Shown: piece by piece, positions 35,150 to 44,462 of the stretch
Position numbering within the stretch: position 1 is the stretch's first letter
Layout of the letters: every line of letters begins with the position of its first letter
The notes under the pieces: generated by a model
Seen by the model: the letters and a program-made list of their open reading frames with translations, nothing else
What the model was told of the DNA's origin: nothing
Databases searched by the model: none
Program-made: the position numbers and the translations under genes
NCBI GenBank assembly: GCA_029260515.1
Contig: JAJDDC010000035.1
Location: forward strand, 39,076-103,075
From: Phycisphaerales bacterium
GTDB lineage: Bacteria > Planctomycetota > Phycisphaerae > Phycisphaerales > UBA1924
Direction: 5' to 3'
Length of the DNA: 64,000 bases

Positions 35150-38100
35150 ATGCCCAGCGCCGCCCCCGCCGTGCACCCCGCGACGTCGTATCGAGTCCAC
35201 AGGATCGAGGTCCGCCCGAGGCCCGTCGCGGGCGACCCGCGCGCCGCGACCCTCGCCCACGACGCCAAGGCGCTCGGCGTCCCGCTCGCCTCCGTGCGCA
35301 CAGCCCGCGTCTATCTCGTCGAAGGCGATCTCTCGCCGGACCAGCTCGAGACAGTCCGCTCGCGCCTACTCGAGGACCCGGTCGTCGAGTCCGCCGCCGT
35401 CGCCGCGATGCCGCCTGCGCCGGGCGAAACCACGATCGAGGTCCACCCCCTCCCCGGCGTCATGGACCCGGCCGCCCAGAGCGTCGCGGACGCGATCGAG
35501 GACCTCGTCGGCGCCCGCGTCGCGGTCTCCACCGGGCGCCGATACGACCTGGCGGGCGTCAGCGCCGACCAGGCCGACCTGATCGCCAGGCGCCTGCTGG
35601 CCAACCCCGTCGTCCACGCGATCCACACCGCCCCGCACCACCCAGTCGAGCTGCCCAAGGGACGCCCGGCCGAGTTCCGCGTCACGCACGTCCCGATCCG
35701 CGCACTCGACGACACGGCGCTCGAAAACCTCTCGCGCGACGCGCACCTGTTCCTGTCGCTCGACGAGATGCGCGCGATCCGCGACGAGTACCGCACGCTC
35801 GAGCGCGAGCCGACCGACATCGAGCTCGAGACTCTCGCCCAGACCTGGTCCGAGCACTGCGTCCACAAGACGCTCAAGGCCACGATCAGCTACCGGTCGG
35901 AGGACACTGCCGACCCCGTGATGCGTGACGGCCGCCCCGGGCACAAGAGAAACCCCGACGGCTCGGTCACCATAAAAAACCTGCTCAGGTCCACCGTCGC
36001 CGCGGCGACACACGAGCTGATCGCCGACGGCCTCGACTGGACACTCTCTGTCTTCGTGGACAACGCCGGCATCATCGCCTTCGACGACGAGCACGCGATC
36101 TGCGTCAAGGTCGAGACGCACAACCACCCCTCCGCCATCGAACCCTACGGCGGCGCCGCCACCGGCATCGGCGGGTGCATCCGCGACATCATCGGCACCG
36201 GCCTGGCCGCCAAACCCATCGCCTCGACCGACGTCTTCTGCGTCGCGCCCCCGGACCACCAGGACGTTCCCGCCGGGTGCCTGCGCCCCAGGCGTGTGCT
36301 GGGCGAGGTCGTCCGGGGCGTGCGCGACTACGGCAACCGCATGGGTATCCCCACCGTCAACGGCGCGGTCTGGTTCGACGAGCGGTATGTCGGCAACCCA
36401 CTCGTCTACTGCGGGTGCGTCGGAATCATGCCCCGCGGCGAGAACGACGCCCTCATCGCGGGCGATGCCGGGCCGGGCGACCGCATCATCGCCCTCGGCG
36501 GGCGCACCGGGCGGGACGGGATCCACGGGGCGACGTTCTCGTCGGCCGAGCTGACCGACACGCACGCCGACGAGTTCGCCCACGCCGTCCAGATCGGCAA
36601 CCCGATCGAGGAAAAACGCGTCCTCGACGCCATCCTCCGCGCCCGCGACGCACAGGGCGGGCCGTTGTTCACGGCGATCACCGACTGCGGGGCCGGCGGG
36701 TTCTCGTCCGCGGTCGGCGAGATGGGCGAGAAGATCGGCGCCGAGGTCCACCTCGACCGCGCCCCCCTGAAGTACGCGGGCCTGACCTACACCGAGATCT
36801 GGATCTCCGAGGCCCAGGAGCGGATGGTGCTCTCGGTGCCAGAGGCGAATGTCGCCGCGCTGCAGCAGATCTGCGACGAGGAGCACGTCGAGCTGGCCGA
36901 CCTGGGCGTGTTCGGCACGCCCGGCCGCGACCTCATCCTCAACCACAACGACACCGAGGTCGGGCGCCTGCCCATGGCCTTCCTCCACGACGGCATCCCG
37001 ATGCCCACGCGCGACGCGGTGTGGTCGCCCAAGGCTCCGATCCGCACGACATCCACGACTGCCGAGGCGCCGTCGATCCGCGACGCGCTGCTCGTGCTCC
37101 TCGCCCACCCCAACATCGCCTCCAAGCACTGGATCATCCGCCAGTACGACCACGAGGTGCAGGGCGGGGCGGTCGTCAAGCCGCTCGTCGGCCCGCTCGG
37201 TCGGGGACCGTCGGACGCGGCGGTCGTCCAGCCCGTGCCCGGTTCGAGCCGCGGCCTGGCCATCGCATGCGGTCTGGCGACAAACCTGGGCGACCCGGAC
37301 CAAGGCGGCGACCCGTACGACATGGCGATCGCGGCGATCGACGAGTGCGTCCGCAACCTCGTGTGCGTGGGCGCGGACCCCGACCGGATCGCGATCCTCG
37401 ACAACTTCTGCTGGCCCAGCTGCAAGAAGCCGGAGAACCTGGCCTCGCTCGTCCGCGCCGCCGAGGGGTGCTACGACGGGGCCAAGGCGTACCGGACGCC
37501 ATTCGTCTCGGGCAAGGATTCTTTGAACAACCAGTTCACGATCCCGGGCGGGGCGGGCGGGCCCGGGAGGACGATCGAGATCCCGCCCACACTGCTGATC
37601 TCCGGCGTCGGGATCGTGCCCGACGTGAACACGTGCGTCACAAGCGACGCGAAGCGCCCGGGCAACACGCTGCTCGCGATCCGCGGCTCGCACCCGCCCG
37701 CGATGGGCGGCTCGCACTACGGGCGGCTCTTCGCTTTGCCCGTGTCACGGACCGACGAGGGCGGGGACCTGGGCGCCTTCCCCCGCGCCGACCTGGACGC
37801 GGGGCCGCGCATCGCCAAGGCGGTGCACGCGCTGATCCGGACGGGGCTCGTGCGCAGCGCGCACGACATCTCCGACGGCGGTCTCCTGGTCGCGCTGGCC
37901 GAGATGCTCATCGCCGGGAGCACACCCGAACGACCGATCGGCGCCTCGGTCGCCTTCTGGTCGGGCTCTCCTGATATCGCCGACCTGTTCGCCGAGACGC
38001 CAGGCTCGTATCTGCTCGAGATCGACGCGGGCGACGACGCCTCCGGGCGTGTGCTGGAGATCCTGGGCGTGTTGGGCGTCGAGGACCGCGCCCTGGTGAT

Positions 38101-38212
38101 CGGCGGGCTCGACGACTCAGGCGAGCTGCGCGTGCTCGCGTCGAGCGGCGCACACGACGCGATCCCGGTCGAGACCCTCGCCCACGCGTGGCGCTCCCCG
38201 CTCGATTGGTAG
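35150..38212 (+). CDS. purL: phosphoribosylformylglycinamidine synthase II with two fused PurS-like domains
   Basis: 1020 residues. Residues about 13-88 and 93-163 are two successive PurS-like units: RIEVRPRPV with LEDPVVESAAV, then IEVHPLPGVMDPAAQSVADAI with GRRYDL and RRLLANPVVHAIH. From about 195 onward is PurL: TWSEHCVHKTLKATI, KVETHNHPSAIEPYGGAATGIGG, TDCGAGGFSSAVGEMG and FVSGKDSLNNQF. PurL makes FGAM from FGAR with ATP and ammonia supplied by PurQ; PurS is normally a separate small subunit bridging the two. No glutaminase domain is fused, so a separate purQ is expected elsewhere. De novo purine synthesis, with purH at 44463. Confidence 0.93.
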   Translation: MPSAAPAVHPATSYRVHRIEVRPRPVAGDPRAATLAHDAKALGVPLASVRTARVYLVEGDLSPDQLETVRSRLLEDPVVESAAVAAMPPAPGETTIEVHPLPGVMDPAAQSVADAIEDLVGARVAVSTGRRYDLAGVSADQADLIARRLLANPVVHAIHTAPHHPVELPKGRPAEFRVTHVPIRALDDTALENLSRDAHLFLSLDEMRAIRDEYRTLEREPTDIELETLAQTWSEHCVHKTLKATISYRSEDTADPVMRDGRPGHKRNPDGSVTIKNLLRSTVAAATHELIADGLDWTLSVFVDNAGIIAFDDEHAICVKVETHNHPSAIEPYGGAATGIGGCIRDIIGTGLAAKPIASTDVFCVAPPDHQDVPAGCLRPRRVLGEVVRGVRDYGNRMGIPTVNGAVWFDERYVGNPLVYCGCVGIMPRGENDALIAGDAGPGDRIIALGGRTGRDGIHGATFSSAELTDTHADEFAHAVQIGNPIEEKRVLDAILRARDAQGGPLFTAITDCGAGGFSSAVGEMGEKIGAEVHLDRAPLKYAGLTYTEIWISEAQERMVLSVPEANVAALQQICDEEHVELADLGVFGTPGRDLILNHNDTEVGRLPMAFLHDGIPMPTRDAVWSPKAPIRTTSTTAEAPSIRDALLVLLAHPNIASKHWIIRQYDHEVQGGAVVKPLVGPLGRGPSDAAVVQPVPGSSRGLAIACGLATNLGDPDQGGDPYDMAIAAIDECVRNLVCVGADPDRIAILDNFCWPSCKKPENLASLVRAAEGCYDGAKAYRTPFVSGKDSLNNQFTIPGGAGGPGRTIEIPPTLLISGVGIVPDVNTCVTSDAKRPGNTLLAIRGSHPPAMGGSHYGRLFALPVSRTDEGGDLGAFPRADLDAGPRIAKAVHALIRTGLVRSAHDISDGGLLVALAEMLIAGSTPERPIGASVAFWSGSPDIADLFAETPGSYLLEIDAGDDASGRVLEILGVLGVEDRALVIGGLDDSGELRVLASSGAHDAIPVETLAHAWRSPLDW

Positions 38213-38230
38213 TCCGCGGTGACGCCCCGC

Positions 38231-40195
38231 TCAGGCGGCTGCCTTCTCGCCCTGGGCCGTCGAGATCAGCTGCGCCACCCACCTGGGCAGGTCGGTGCAC
38301 AAGTCGTCCTTGCGGACGAACGCCGCGGCGCCCCGCTCGCGGCACGCGGTCTCGTCGCTCTCGTCCGACGACGCCGTGATCATCACCACAGGGATGGCAC
38401 GCAGCGTCTCGTTCCCGTGGATCAGGTCGAGCAGTTCGAGCCCGGAGCACCCGGGGATGTTGATGTCCGCGACGACAAGGTTCGGCGCCGGGGCCCGACC
38501 GGCCGCGATCTCGCCCAGCCTCGCGGACGCCTCGTCGCCGCTGGCGATCCAGTCCACCCGGACCAGACCACGCCGCGGCAGGATCGTCTTCATCAGCGTC
38601 GCGGCCAGCGCATCGTCCTCGACGAGCAAGATGAGCGGCGTCGTCTCCGCGCCCTCGCCCGCCGCGATGGGCGCCGCCGTCCCGGTGTCGCCCGCCTCGC
38701 CATCCGTCGCGTCGAGCCCGTGCACGCACACACGGTTCCGCCCGCCCCGCTTGGCCTGGTAGACCGCCTCGTCCGCCTCCTGCACGATCTTGTCGGGCGC
38801 GTTCAGACGCGCCAGCGGGCCGGCCTGCGTCGAGGACACCCCGAGGCTCACCGTCACCCGGAGCCGATCGGGCGCCCCCTCGACGCCCGAGAGATCAAAC
38901 TCGTCGCGTTCGATCGCCACGCGCATCGCCTCGGCGACCGCCTGTGCGTCCGCGATCACCACGCCCGGGAGCAGCACGACAAACTCCTCGCCGCCGTACC
39001 GGTACACACGCCCGCGGTCACCAACCGTATCCGAGGCGCGTCGCGCCAGCTCGACGAGCACCGCGTCGCCCGCGGCGTGCCCGTGCGTGTCGTTGACAGA
39101 CTTGAACTTGTCGGCATCGAAGAAGACGACGGAGAGTGTCTCGCCCGCCTCGCCCCGCCGCCCCTCGGACGACTCGAACGCCGCCGCGAGATCGTCGTCG
39201 AAGCTCTTGCGGTTTGCCAGCCCGGTCAGCCCGTCCGTGCGGGCCTGCTGTGCCAGCTCGTCGGCGCGCCGCTGGGTCTCGACCTGCAGCTCGAGCGACC
39301 GCTCGCTCGCCTGTGACATGATCCGCCTGACGTTCGCCGTCTCGCCCATCTCGACGTCGAACATCTTTGCAAGCGTGCGCGACGATTCGTCGATCGTCTC
39401 CAGCAGCTCCTGCTGATTGAGCCCGTCCCCGCACCACTCCTTGTGCGTGTCGGCGAACTCGCGGAGGCGCGTCGGCGTCGCGCCCGGCGCGAGCGCCTCG
39501 CCCGCCATCCGGCCCAGCGCGACCGCCCGCACGAGGCCGCGTGACTGGCCCGCGCCCTTCTCGCCCCGGTGATGCAGCTTGATCGCATCGCAGATGTCTT
39601 CGGGCAGCTTCCACTTTGCGCCCAGGGCCGCGCCCACGATCGCGTGGTTCGTGCCCAGCGACTTGTGCTCGCACTTGCACAGCTCCGAGACGCGATCGCC
39701 CACCTCCGCGAGCACCGCCGCGTACCGCTCGCCCAGCGCGACGAACATCGCGAGCATCCCGACGTCCTGGAACAGCCCGCCCGTAAACGCCTCGTCGGGA
39801 TCGCACAGGTTCGAGCGCATAGCGATCTCGCGCGCCGCCGAGGCGCCGTGGATCGAACGCCGCCAGTGCGCCTGCAGATCGAACCCGTCGCCGTCCTCCA
39901 CGCTCTTGGTCGATTCGACGAGGCTGAAGCCCAGCACGAGTGATTTCACCGTCGCCAGCCCCAGGAACATGAGTGCGCGGTCGATCGACCCGCACGGCTG
40001 CGAGAGCCCGTAGAAGCTCGAGTTGACCGTCCGCAATACCTTCGCGCTCAGCGCCTGATCCTGGCGTACGACCTTCGCGATCTCGTTGATATTCGCGTCC
40101 GCGTCGCTCGTCAGATCGAGCAGACGCACCGCGACGGAGGGCAGCGAGGGCAGCTGCCCGCACTCGAGGACTTCGTTGAGTACAGATGCCGACAT
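38231..40195 (-). CDS. HDOD-GGDEF-receiver signalling protein
   Basis: 654 residues from ATG (MSASVLNEVLECG). HDOD domain (about 10-205: LPSLPSVAVRLLDL, LRTVNSSFYGLSQPC, HAIVGAALGAKW), linker helices, GGDEF diguanylate cyclase domain (about 335-500) with active-site YRYGGEEFVVLL and DKFKSVNDTHGHAAGD, and a C-terminal receiver domain (about 530-650) with phospho-acceptor Asp in VVADINIPGCSG. Active-site residues for c-di-GMP synthesis are intact; I see no RxxD inhibitory site at the usual place. The receiver at the C-terminus instead of the N-terminus is less common. Follows the NtrC-type gene after 215 bp on the same strand. Confidence 0.93.
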   Translation of the reverse strand: MSASVLNEVLECGQLPSLPSVAVRLLDLTSDADANINEIAKVVRQDQALSAKVLRTVNSSFYGLSQPCGSIDRALMFLGLATVKSLVLGFSLVESTKSVEDGDGFDLQAHWRRSIHGASAAREIAMRSNLCDPDEAFTGGLFQDVGMLAMFVALGERYAAVLAEVGDRVSELCKCEHKSLGTNHAIVGAALGAKWKLPEDICDAIKLHHRGEKGAGQSRGLVRAVALGRMAGEALAPGATPTRLREFADTHKEWCGDGLNQQELLETIDESSRTLAKMFDVEMGETANVRRIMSQASERSLELQVETQRRADELAQQARTDGLTGLANRKSFDDDLAAAFESSEGRRGEAGETLSVVFFDADKFKSVNDTHGHAAGDAVLVELARRASDTVGDRGRVYRYGGEEFVVLLPGVVIADAQAVAEAMRVAIERDEFDLSGVEGAPDRLRVTVSLGVSSTQAGPLARLNAPDKIVQEADEAVYQAKRGGRNRVCVHGLDATDGEAGDTGTAAPIAAGEGAETTPLILLVEDDALAATLMKTILPRRGLVRVDWIASGDEASARLGEIAAGRAPAPNLVVADINIPGCSGLELLDLIHGNETLRAIPVVMITASSDESDETACRERGAAAFVRKDDLCTDLPRWVAQLISTAQGEKAAA

Positions 40196-40410
40196 GCGGT
40201 GGGACCCCTGCTCTCCACGCCGAACGGCGCGTACACCTGACACACATCCCGCCACGACCGGGTTGTTTGTCCTAACGATCCTCAGATCGTCCCATGGGAG
40301 GGGGGGACTTCAGTGCACGCGCGTGTCAAAGTGATACCGCCGCCACCCACCCGATACCCCCGCCCCATCCCCCGGTTGAGGGCGTCGCCAGGGCGTCCGC
40401 GCCGCGCGGA

Positions 40411-41847
40411 TTACCGGAGGTTGTATTCCTTGAGCTTCCTGTAGAGCGTGCGCTCGCCGATACCCAGGAGCTTTGCGGCCTGCTCGCGGTTCCCGCCCGT
40501 CAAACGCAGCGTCTCGCGGATCGCCCGCTTCTCCAGCTGCGTCAGGCTCGCCCCCGCCAGCGATCCCCCACCCCCGCCCTCTGCGGGCTGCTCGTCGGGA
40601 CTCCGCACGTCCTCGGGGATATGCCGGACATCGAGCACCACGATCCCATCACCCTGGCCCCCCGCGGCGACGACCATGTTCTGCACCACGTTGAGCAGCT
40701 GGCGGACATTCCCGGGCCAGTCGAAGCTGGTCAGCCGCATCAACGCCGCGTCCGTCACGTCCGGCGCGGGGCGACCGGGTGTTATCTCCTCGGCGTACCG
40801 CGCGACCGCGTGGCGCACGATCCGCGGGATGTCGTCGCGGCGCTCGCGCAGGGGGGGCAGGTGCACACGCGACCCGTTGATCCTGAAGTAGAGGTCCTCG
40901 CGGAACGTCCCTTCCTCGACCATCTTCTTCAGGTCGCGGTTTGTGGCGCTAACGAAACGAACGTCCGTATTGCGCGCGTCGTTGGCGCCCAGGCGGACGA
41001 CCTCGCCCGACTCGAGCACGCGGAGCACCTTGGCCTGCATCGCCAGGGGCATGTCCCCGATCTCGTCCAGGAACAGCGTCCCGCCGCTCGCGTACTCGAA
41101 CACGCCCTCGCGCTCCTTGTCCGCGCCCGTGAACGCGCCCTTGACGTGCCCAAAAAGCTGGTCCTCGAGCAGGCTCTCGCTCTGCCCGGCGCAGTTGAAG
41201 GCGACGAACCGGCGCCCGGACCGCGGCGAGCACCGGTGCACCGACTCGGCGATCAACTCCTTGCCCGTCCCGCTCTCGCCCGTCACCAGCACCGGGATTG
41301 TGCTCTGCGCCACCGTCCGCACCGTGCTCAGGATTTTGCGCATCGGCTCCGAGCCCGCGATGATCCCCTCGAACCCGTCGTGCTGGACGAGGTCCGACAG
41401 CGTCCCCGACTCGTGGCGCAGCAGCACCGCCTCCGCCGCCCGGTCCACCAGCGAGCGGAACAGCTCCAGGTCCAGGGGCTTCTCTATGAAATCAAACGCC
41501 CCGTGCTTGAACGCGCTGCGCGCCGTCGCGACGTCGCCGTGCGCCGTCACCATGATCGTCTCGGCCTCGTCCTGGAGCTCGGCGGCCGCCTCGAGGACCC
41601 TCATCCCCGCGTCCGACCCGTCGGGCGCCACGCCGTCCGCGCCGCCAGAGCCGGGCATCCGCAGGTCGGTCACGATCACGTCAAACGACCCGCCCCGGAG
41701 TTCTTCCATCGCCTGCGCGACCGAGCCCACGATCGTGCACACGTGCCCCGGGCGGCGCAGCGCGTCGGCCATCACGTCCGCGTGCTCGGCCTCGTCCTCG
41801 ACGATCAGCACCTGCGCCCCGCCCCGGTTCTCGTTCGCGCTCTTCAT
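40411..41847 (-). CDS. NtrC-family sigma-54-dependent response regulator
   Basis: 478 residues. Receiver domain (about 10-130, phospho-acceptor in VIVTDLRMPG, KPLD at the end) with an unusual Gly/Asp-rich insertion right after the phosphorylation loop. Sigma-54 AAA+ domain (about 155-385) with Walker A TGESGTGKELIA, the sigma-54-contacting GAFTGA, Walker B GGTLFLDEIGDMP and the R-finger region FREDLYFRI. Fis-type HTH at the C-terminus (NREQAAKLLGIGERTLYRKLKEY). Activates sigma-54 promoters when phosphorylated; the partner kinase is not adjacent. ATG lies 8 nt after TAGACT. Confidence 0.95.
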   Translation of the reverse strand: MKSANENRGGAQVLIVEDEAEHADVMADALRRPGHVCTIVGSVAQAMEELRGGSFDVIVTDLRMPGSGGADGVAPDGSDAGMRVLEAAAELQDEAETIMVTAHGDVATARSAFKHGAFDFIEKPLDLELFRSLVDRAAEAVLLRHESGTLSDLVQHDGFEGIIAGSEPMRKILSTVRTVAQSTIPVLVTGESGTGKELIAESVHRCSPRSGRRFVAFNCAGQSESLLEDQLFGHVKGAFTGADKEREGVFEYASGGTLFLDEIGDMPLAMQAKVLRVLESGEVVRLGANDARNTDVRFVSATNRDLKKMVEEGTFREDLYFRINGSRVHLPPLRERRDDIPRIVRHAVARYAEEITPGRPAPDVTDAALMRLTSFDWPGNVRQLLNVVQNMVVAAGGQGDGIVVLDVRHIPEDVRSPDEQPAEGGGGGSLAGASLTQLEKRAIRETLRLTGGNREQAAKLLGIGERTLYRKLKEYNLR

Positions 41848-41855
41848 GTGCCGGG

Positions 41856-41861
41856 AGTCTA
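41856..41861 (-). promoter_or_regulatory. candidate -10 of the NtrC-type gene (near-leaderless)
   Basis: TAGACT on the minus strand, 8 nt before the ATG at 41847. No Shine-Dalgarno. Confidence 0.45.
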
Positions 41862-41912
41862 TTCGCCCCTGCGAGGCCGAGACCCTGCCCGAGCCCCGAA
41901 CCAGACGCCCGA

Positions 41913-42419
41913 TTACAGCCCGATCAGACGCCCCGCGTGCGCCGAGCGGGCGAGGGCAGCGCCCGCGATCGCCAACGCGTCGGCCACGTCCGCGGGCCTG
42001 GGCGGCGCGTCCAGGGCAAAGATCCGGGCGACGCCGTCCTGCATCTGCGCCTTGCTCGCCCGCCCCGAACCCGTCATCGCCTTCTTGACCTCCGAGGGCT
42101 TGAGCTCGACGACCGACGCCCCCGCCCGATGCGCAGCCAGCAGCAGCACGCCCCGCGCGTGCGCCATCTTGATCGATGTGTCCGGGCGCTGCGGGTGGGC
42201 GAAGAGCCCTTCGACCGCGACCAGCTCGGGACGCAGCCGCTCGAGCGCCTCGCGGAAGTCCGTGTCCAGCTCCGCGAGCCTCGGCGAGAGCGTCTCGCCC
42301 CCGCCCGGCGCAGACAAGCGGATCACGCCCGCCTCCACGATCGACGGTCGCTGCGAGTCGCCCTCGACGCAGGCGTAGCCGGTCAGCCGCAGTCCGGGAT
42401 CGACGCCGAGCACACGCAC
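41913..42419 (-). CDS. ruvC: Holliday junction resolvase RuvC
   Basis: 168 residues. Cuts Holliday junctions symmetrically as a dimer. Catalytic acids: Asp in GVDPGLRLTGYA, Glu in LVAVEGLFAHP, and the C-terminal pair in PADVADALAIAG. The DNA-binding segment KKAMTGSGRASKAQMQ is conserved. GTG start exactly 6 nt after TAGACT, which itself begins with the ribE stop codon. ruvA and ruvB are not nearby. Confidence 0.95.
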   Translation of the reverse strand: MRVLGVDPGLRLTGYACVEGDSQRPSIVEAGVIRLSAPGGGETLSPRLAELDTDFREALERLRPELVAVEGLFAHPQRPDTSIKMAHARGVLLLAAHRAGASVVELKPSEVKKAMTGSGRASKAQMQDGVARIFALDAPPRPADVADALAIAGAALARSAHAGRLIGL

Positions 42420-42425
42420 GCGCTC

Positions 42426-42431
42426 AGTCTA
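42426..42431 (-). promoter_or_regulatory. candidate -10 of ruvC built on the ribE stop codon
   Basis: TAGACT on the minus strand. Bases 42431-42429 are the TAG stop of ribE. It ends exactly 6 nt before the ruvC GTG. Confidence 0.5.
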
Positions 42432-43061
42432 TCGACCAGGGCCGCCGCCCGGGTTCGCGTCCATGAACAGTCGCAGGCTGTGCACCACGGCCTTGACGAG
42501 CTGGTCGCACTCGATGTTCACACGCGCCCCCGCCGCCAGCCCGCCCAGCGTCGTCCGAGCCAGTGTCTCTGGGATCAAGGCGACCTCGAAGCACGAATCC
42601 GTGGGCGACGTGTGCGCGATCGTGAGCGAGACGCCGTCCACGCAAACCGAGCCCTTGGGGACCAGGTACGCCGCCAGCGCATCGGGCACGCGCACGCGGA
42701 CCAGGTGCTCCCCGCCCCGGGTCTCGACCGCGAGCACCTCGCCCACATCGTCCACGTGCCCCTGGACGAAGTGCCCGCCCATGAGCGTGTCGGCGCGGCA
42801 CGCGTGCTCGAGGTTGACGCCGTCGCCCACCCGAATCTCGCCAAGCGTCGTCTTGGAGAGCGTCTCCGGGATCACATCGAACGCGAGACAGCCCGTCTCC
42901 GCCCGCTCGACGAGCGTCAGACAACACCCCGACACGCACACCGAGTCCCCGGGTGACGGGATGTGGTCCCAGGCCAAGGGCTCGACGAGCAGGCGCACGC
43001 CCCCGCCCCGGGCTTCGACGCCCGCGACCCGACCCTTCGCCTGGACCAGCCCGGTGAACAT
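42429..43061 (-). CDS. ribE: riboflavin synthase (alpha chain)
   Basis: 210 residues. Dismutates two 6,7-dimethyl-8-ribityllumazine molecules to riboflavin. Starts with the invariant MFTGLVQ and has the two tandem lumazine-binding barrels: SVCVSGCCLTLV with FDVIPETLSKTTLG, and SVCVDGVSLTIA with VALIPETLARTTLG. GGHFVQGHVDDVG lies between them. Expressed from the best promoter seen in the window (TTGACG, 16 bp, GACGAT, 6 nt to the ATG). Other rib genes are not adjacent. Confidence 0.96.
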   Translation of the reverse strand: MFTGLVQAKGRVAGVEARGGGVRLLVEPLAWDHIPSPGDSVCVSGCCLTLVERAETGCLAFDVIPETLSKTTLGEIRVGDGVNLEHACRADTLMGGHFVQGHVDDVGEVLAVETRGGEHLVRVRVPDALAAYLVPKGSVCVDGVSLTIAHTSPTDSCFEVALIPETLARTTLGGLAAGARVNIECDQLVKAVVHSLRLFMDANPGGGPGR

Positions 43062-43067
43062 GCCCGG

Positions 43068-43095
43068 ATCGTCGCCCCGCCGTCGCCCCCGTCAA
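43068..43095 (-). promoter_or_regulatory. ribE promoter, predicted leaderless, with -35 and -10
   Basis: Minus strand: -35 TTGACG (43095-43090), 16-bp spacer, -10 GACGAT (43073-43068), then exactly 6 nt to the ribE ATG. The only member of the leaderless set with a recognisable -35. Its -10 lacks the first T. Confidence 0.55.
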
Positions 43096-43264
43096 GCCGG
43101 GCGCCAGCGCCCGTGCTTGACCGGACCCGAGGGCGGACCCATACTCCGCCCCGGGCCGACTCGGGCCGCCCAACCCAGCCCGCGCGCCCCAGCACGGGCC
43201 CCGAAGTGGGATCCGGACGCGGGCCCGACCCCGCCACGTGCCCGACTACAGGGAGACCGCCGGC

Positions 43265-44449
43265 ATGCCCAACGTCCGCTCCTCCGCCATCCTCGCCGCC
43301 GGCGCCCTTGGCGTCATCTGCCTGGGCGCCTGCTCGTCAACGCCCCGCGACACGTCCACCACGACCACGACCGCCCCGACGCCGACGCGCGCCGGCGACC
43401 CCGACAGCCCGACCGGGGGCGCCGTCACCAACGCCTACGGCTTCCGAATCGACCACGACAACTGGTACCGCCTCGGATACCGCTGGGACTGGTCCAGCAT
43501 GCCGTTCCTTACCCGGCGCGGGCACGTCACACGCCTCCAGCCCGCCGACAACCGTCTGCTCATCCAGGAGTCGGGCAGCTTCGTCTCCGTCCTCGAGTCA
43601 GACTCCGGGCGCCTCGTCTGGAACTCCCAGATGGGAACCAGCCGCACGAAGTTCGTCGGCCTCCAACGCGACGGCGACGTCGTCCTCTCCTCGTCGGCCT
43701 CGGAACTCTCCGAGCTCGGCCTCGAGACCGGCAACCTCCTCTCGCGTTCGACGTTCGACTTCCTTGTCAACACCCCCCCCACGCTCGTCGGGAACTTCGC
43801 CATCTACGGCTCGGACTCCGGCAAGCTCCTCGCCCACAACCGCGACATCGGCCTCATCGCGTGGGCGTACGCGCTCAACGGCCCCATCAAGGCACGCCCC
43901 GTGCTGGTCAACCCCGGCACGCTGGCCGCCGTCTCGCAGGGCGGCGACGTCATCTTCCTCGACCCCCTCTCGGGCTCGTCGAGCGGGCGGGCCCGCATCG
44001 ACGGCGGCGTCGCGCACCCACCCCCGACCGACGGCGAACGCCTCTTCGTGCCCAGCCTCGATCAGTCTGTGTACGCCTACGACGCGTACGACGCCTCGCT
44101 CGCCTGGCGCGTCCGCACCGAGTACCCCATCACCCAGCCCGCCGTCGTCTACGACGCCATGCTCGTCGTCCCCCTGCGTGCGCACGGCCTCACCGCCCTG
44201 AGCACCGACGACGGCACGCTCGTGTGGCGCAACGCCGAGCTCACCGGGCACGTCGTCGCGGTCCGCGACGGCGAACTGATCGTCTGGGACGGCGAGACGA
44301 TCGCCGCCGTCGATGCCCAGCGCGGCGACGTCATCTTCCGTGCCGATGTCCCGGGCGCCCAGATGATCGTCCCGGACTCGCTCGAGGACGGCGCGCTCTA
44401 CCTCGTCTCCCGCTCGGGCGGCGTGATCAAGTTCCGCCCACGCCAGTAG
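43265..44449 (+). CDS. PQQ-type beta-propeller lipoprotein (BamB-like)
   Basis: 394 residues from an ATG preceded by AGGGAGA; a start 9 codons upstream is possible. Lipoprotein signal with lipobox ICLGACSS (Cys about 23), a Thr-rich linker, then repeated WD-like PQQ blades: SVLESDSGRLVWNSQ, LLAHNRDIGLIAWAYAL, YAYDAYDASLAWRV, LTALSTDDGTLVWRN and IAAVDAQRGDVIFR. The quinone-binding residues of true PQQ dehydrogenases are not evident, so this is more like a BamB-type scaffold. purH follows after 13 bp, probably in one transcript but with no obvious functional link. Confidence 0.85.
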   Translation: MPNVRSSAILAAGALGVICLGACSSTPRDTSTTTTTAPTPTRAGDPDSPTGGAVTNAYGFRIDHDNWYRLGYRWDWSSMPFLTRRGHVTRLQPADNRLLIQESGSFVSVLESDSGRLVWNSQMGTSRTKFVGLQRDGDVVLSSSASELSELGLETGNLLSRSTFDFLVNTPPTLVGNFAIYGSDSGKLLAHNRDIGLIAWAYALNGPIKARPVLVNPGTLAAVSQGGDVIFLDPLSGSSSGRARIDGGVAHPPPTDGERLFVPSLDQSVYAYDAYDASLAWRVRTEYPITQPAVVYDAMLVVPLRAHGLTALSTDDGTLVWRNAELTGHVVAVRDGELIVWDGETIAAVDAQRGDVIFRADVPGAQMIVPDSLEDGALYLVSRSGGVIKFRPRQ

Positions 44450-44462
44450 CCGCGAGCCCACG

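Noticed and set aside
35366..37717. 783-codon minus-strand open frame opposite purL
   Set aside because: PurL motifs on the plus strand are clear; the minus frame has no recognisable domain.
38231..40255. Longer start (20 extra residues) for the HDOD-GGDEF-REC protein
   Set aside because: The added residues are Arg/Gly-rich without family likeness, and the ATG at 40195 begins with a sequence typical of HDOD proteins.
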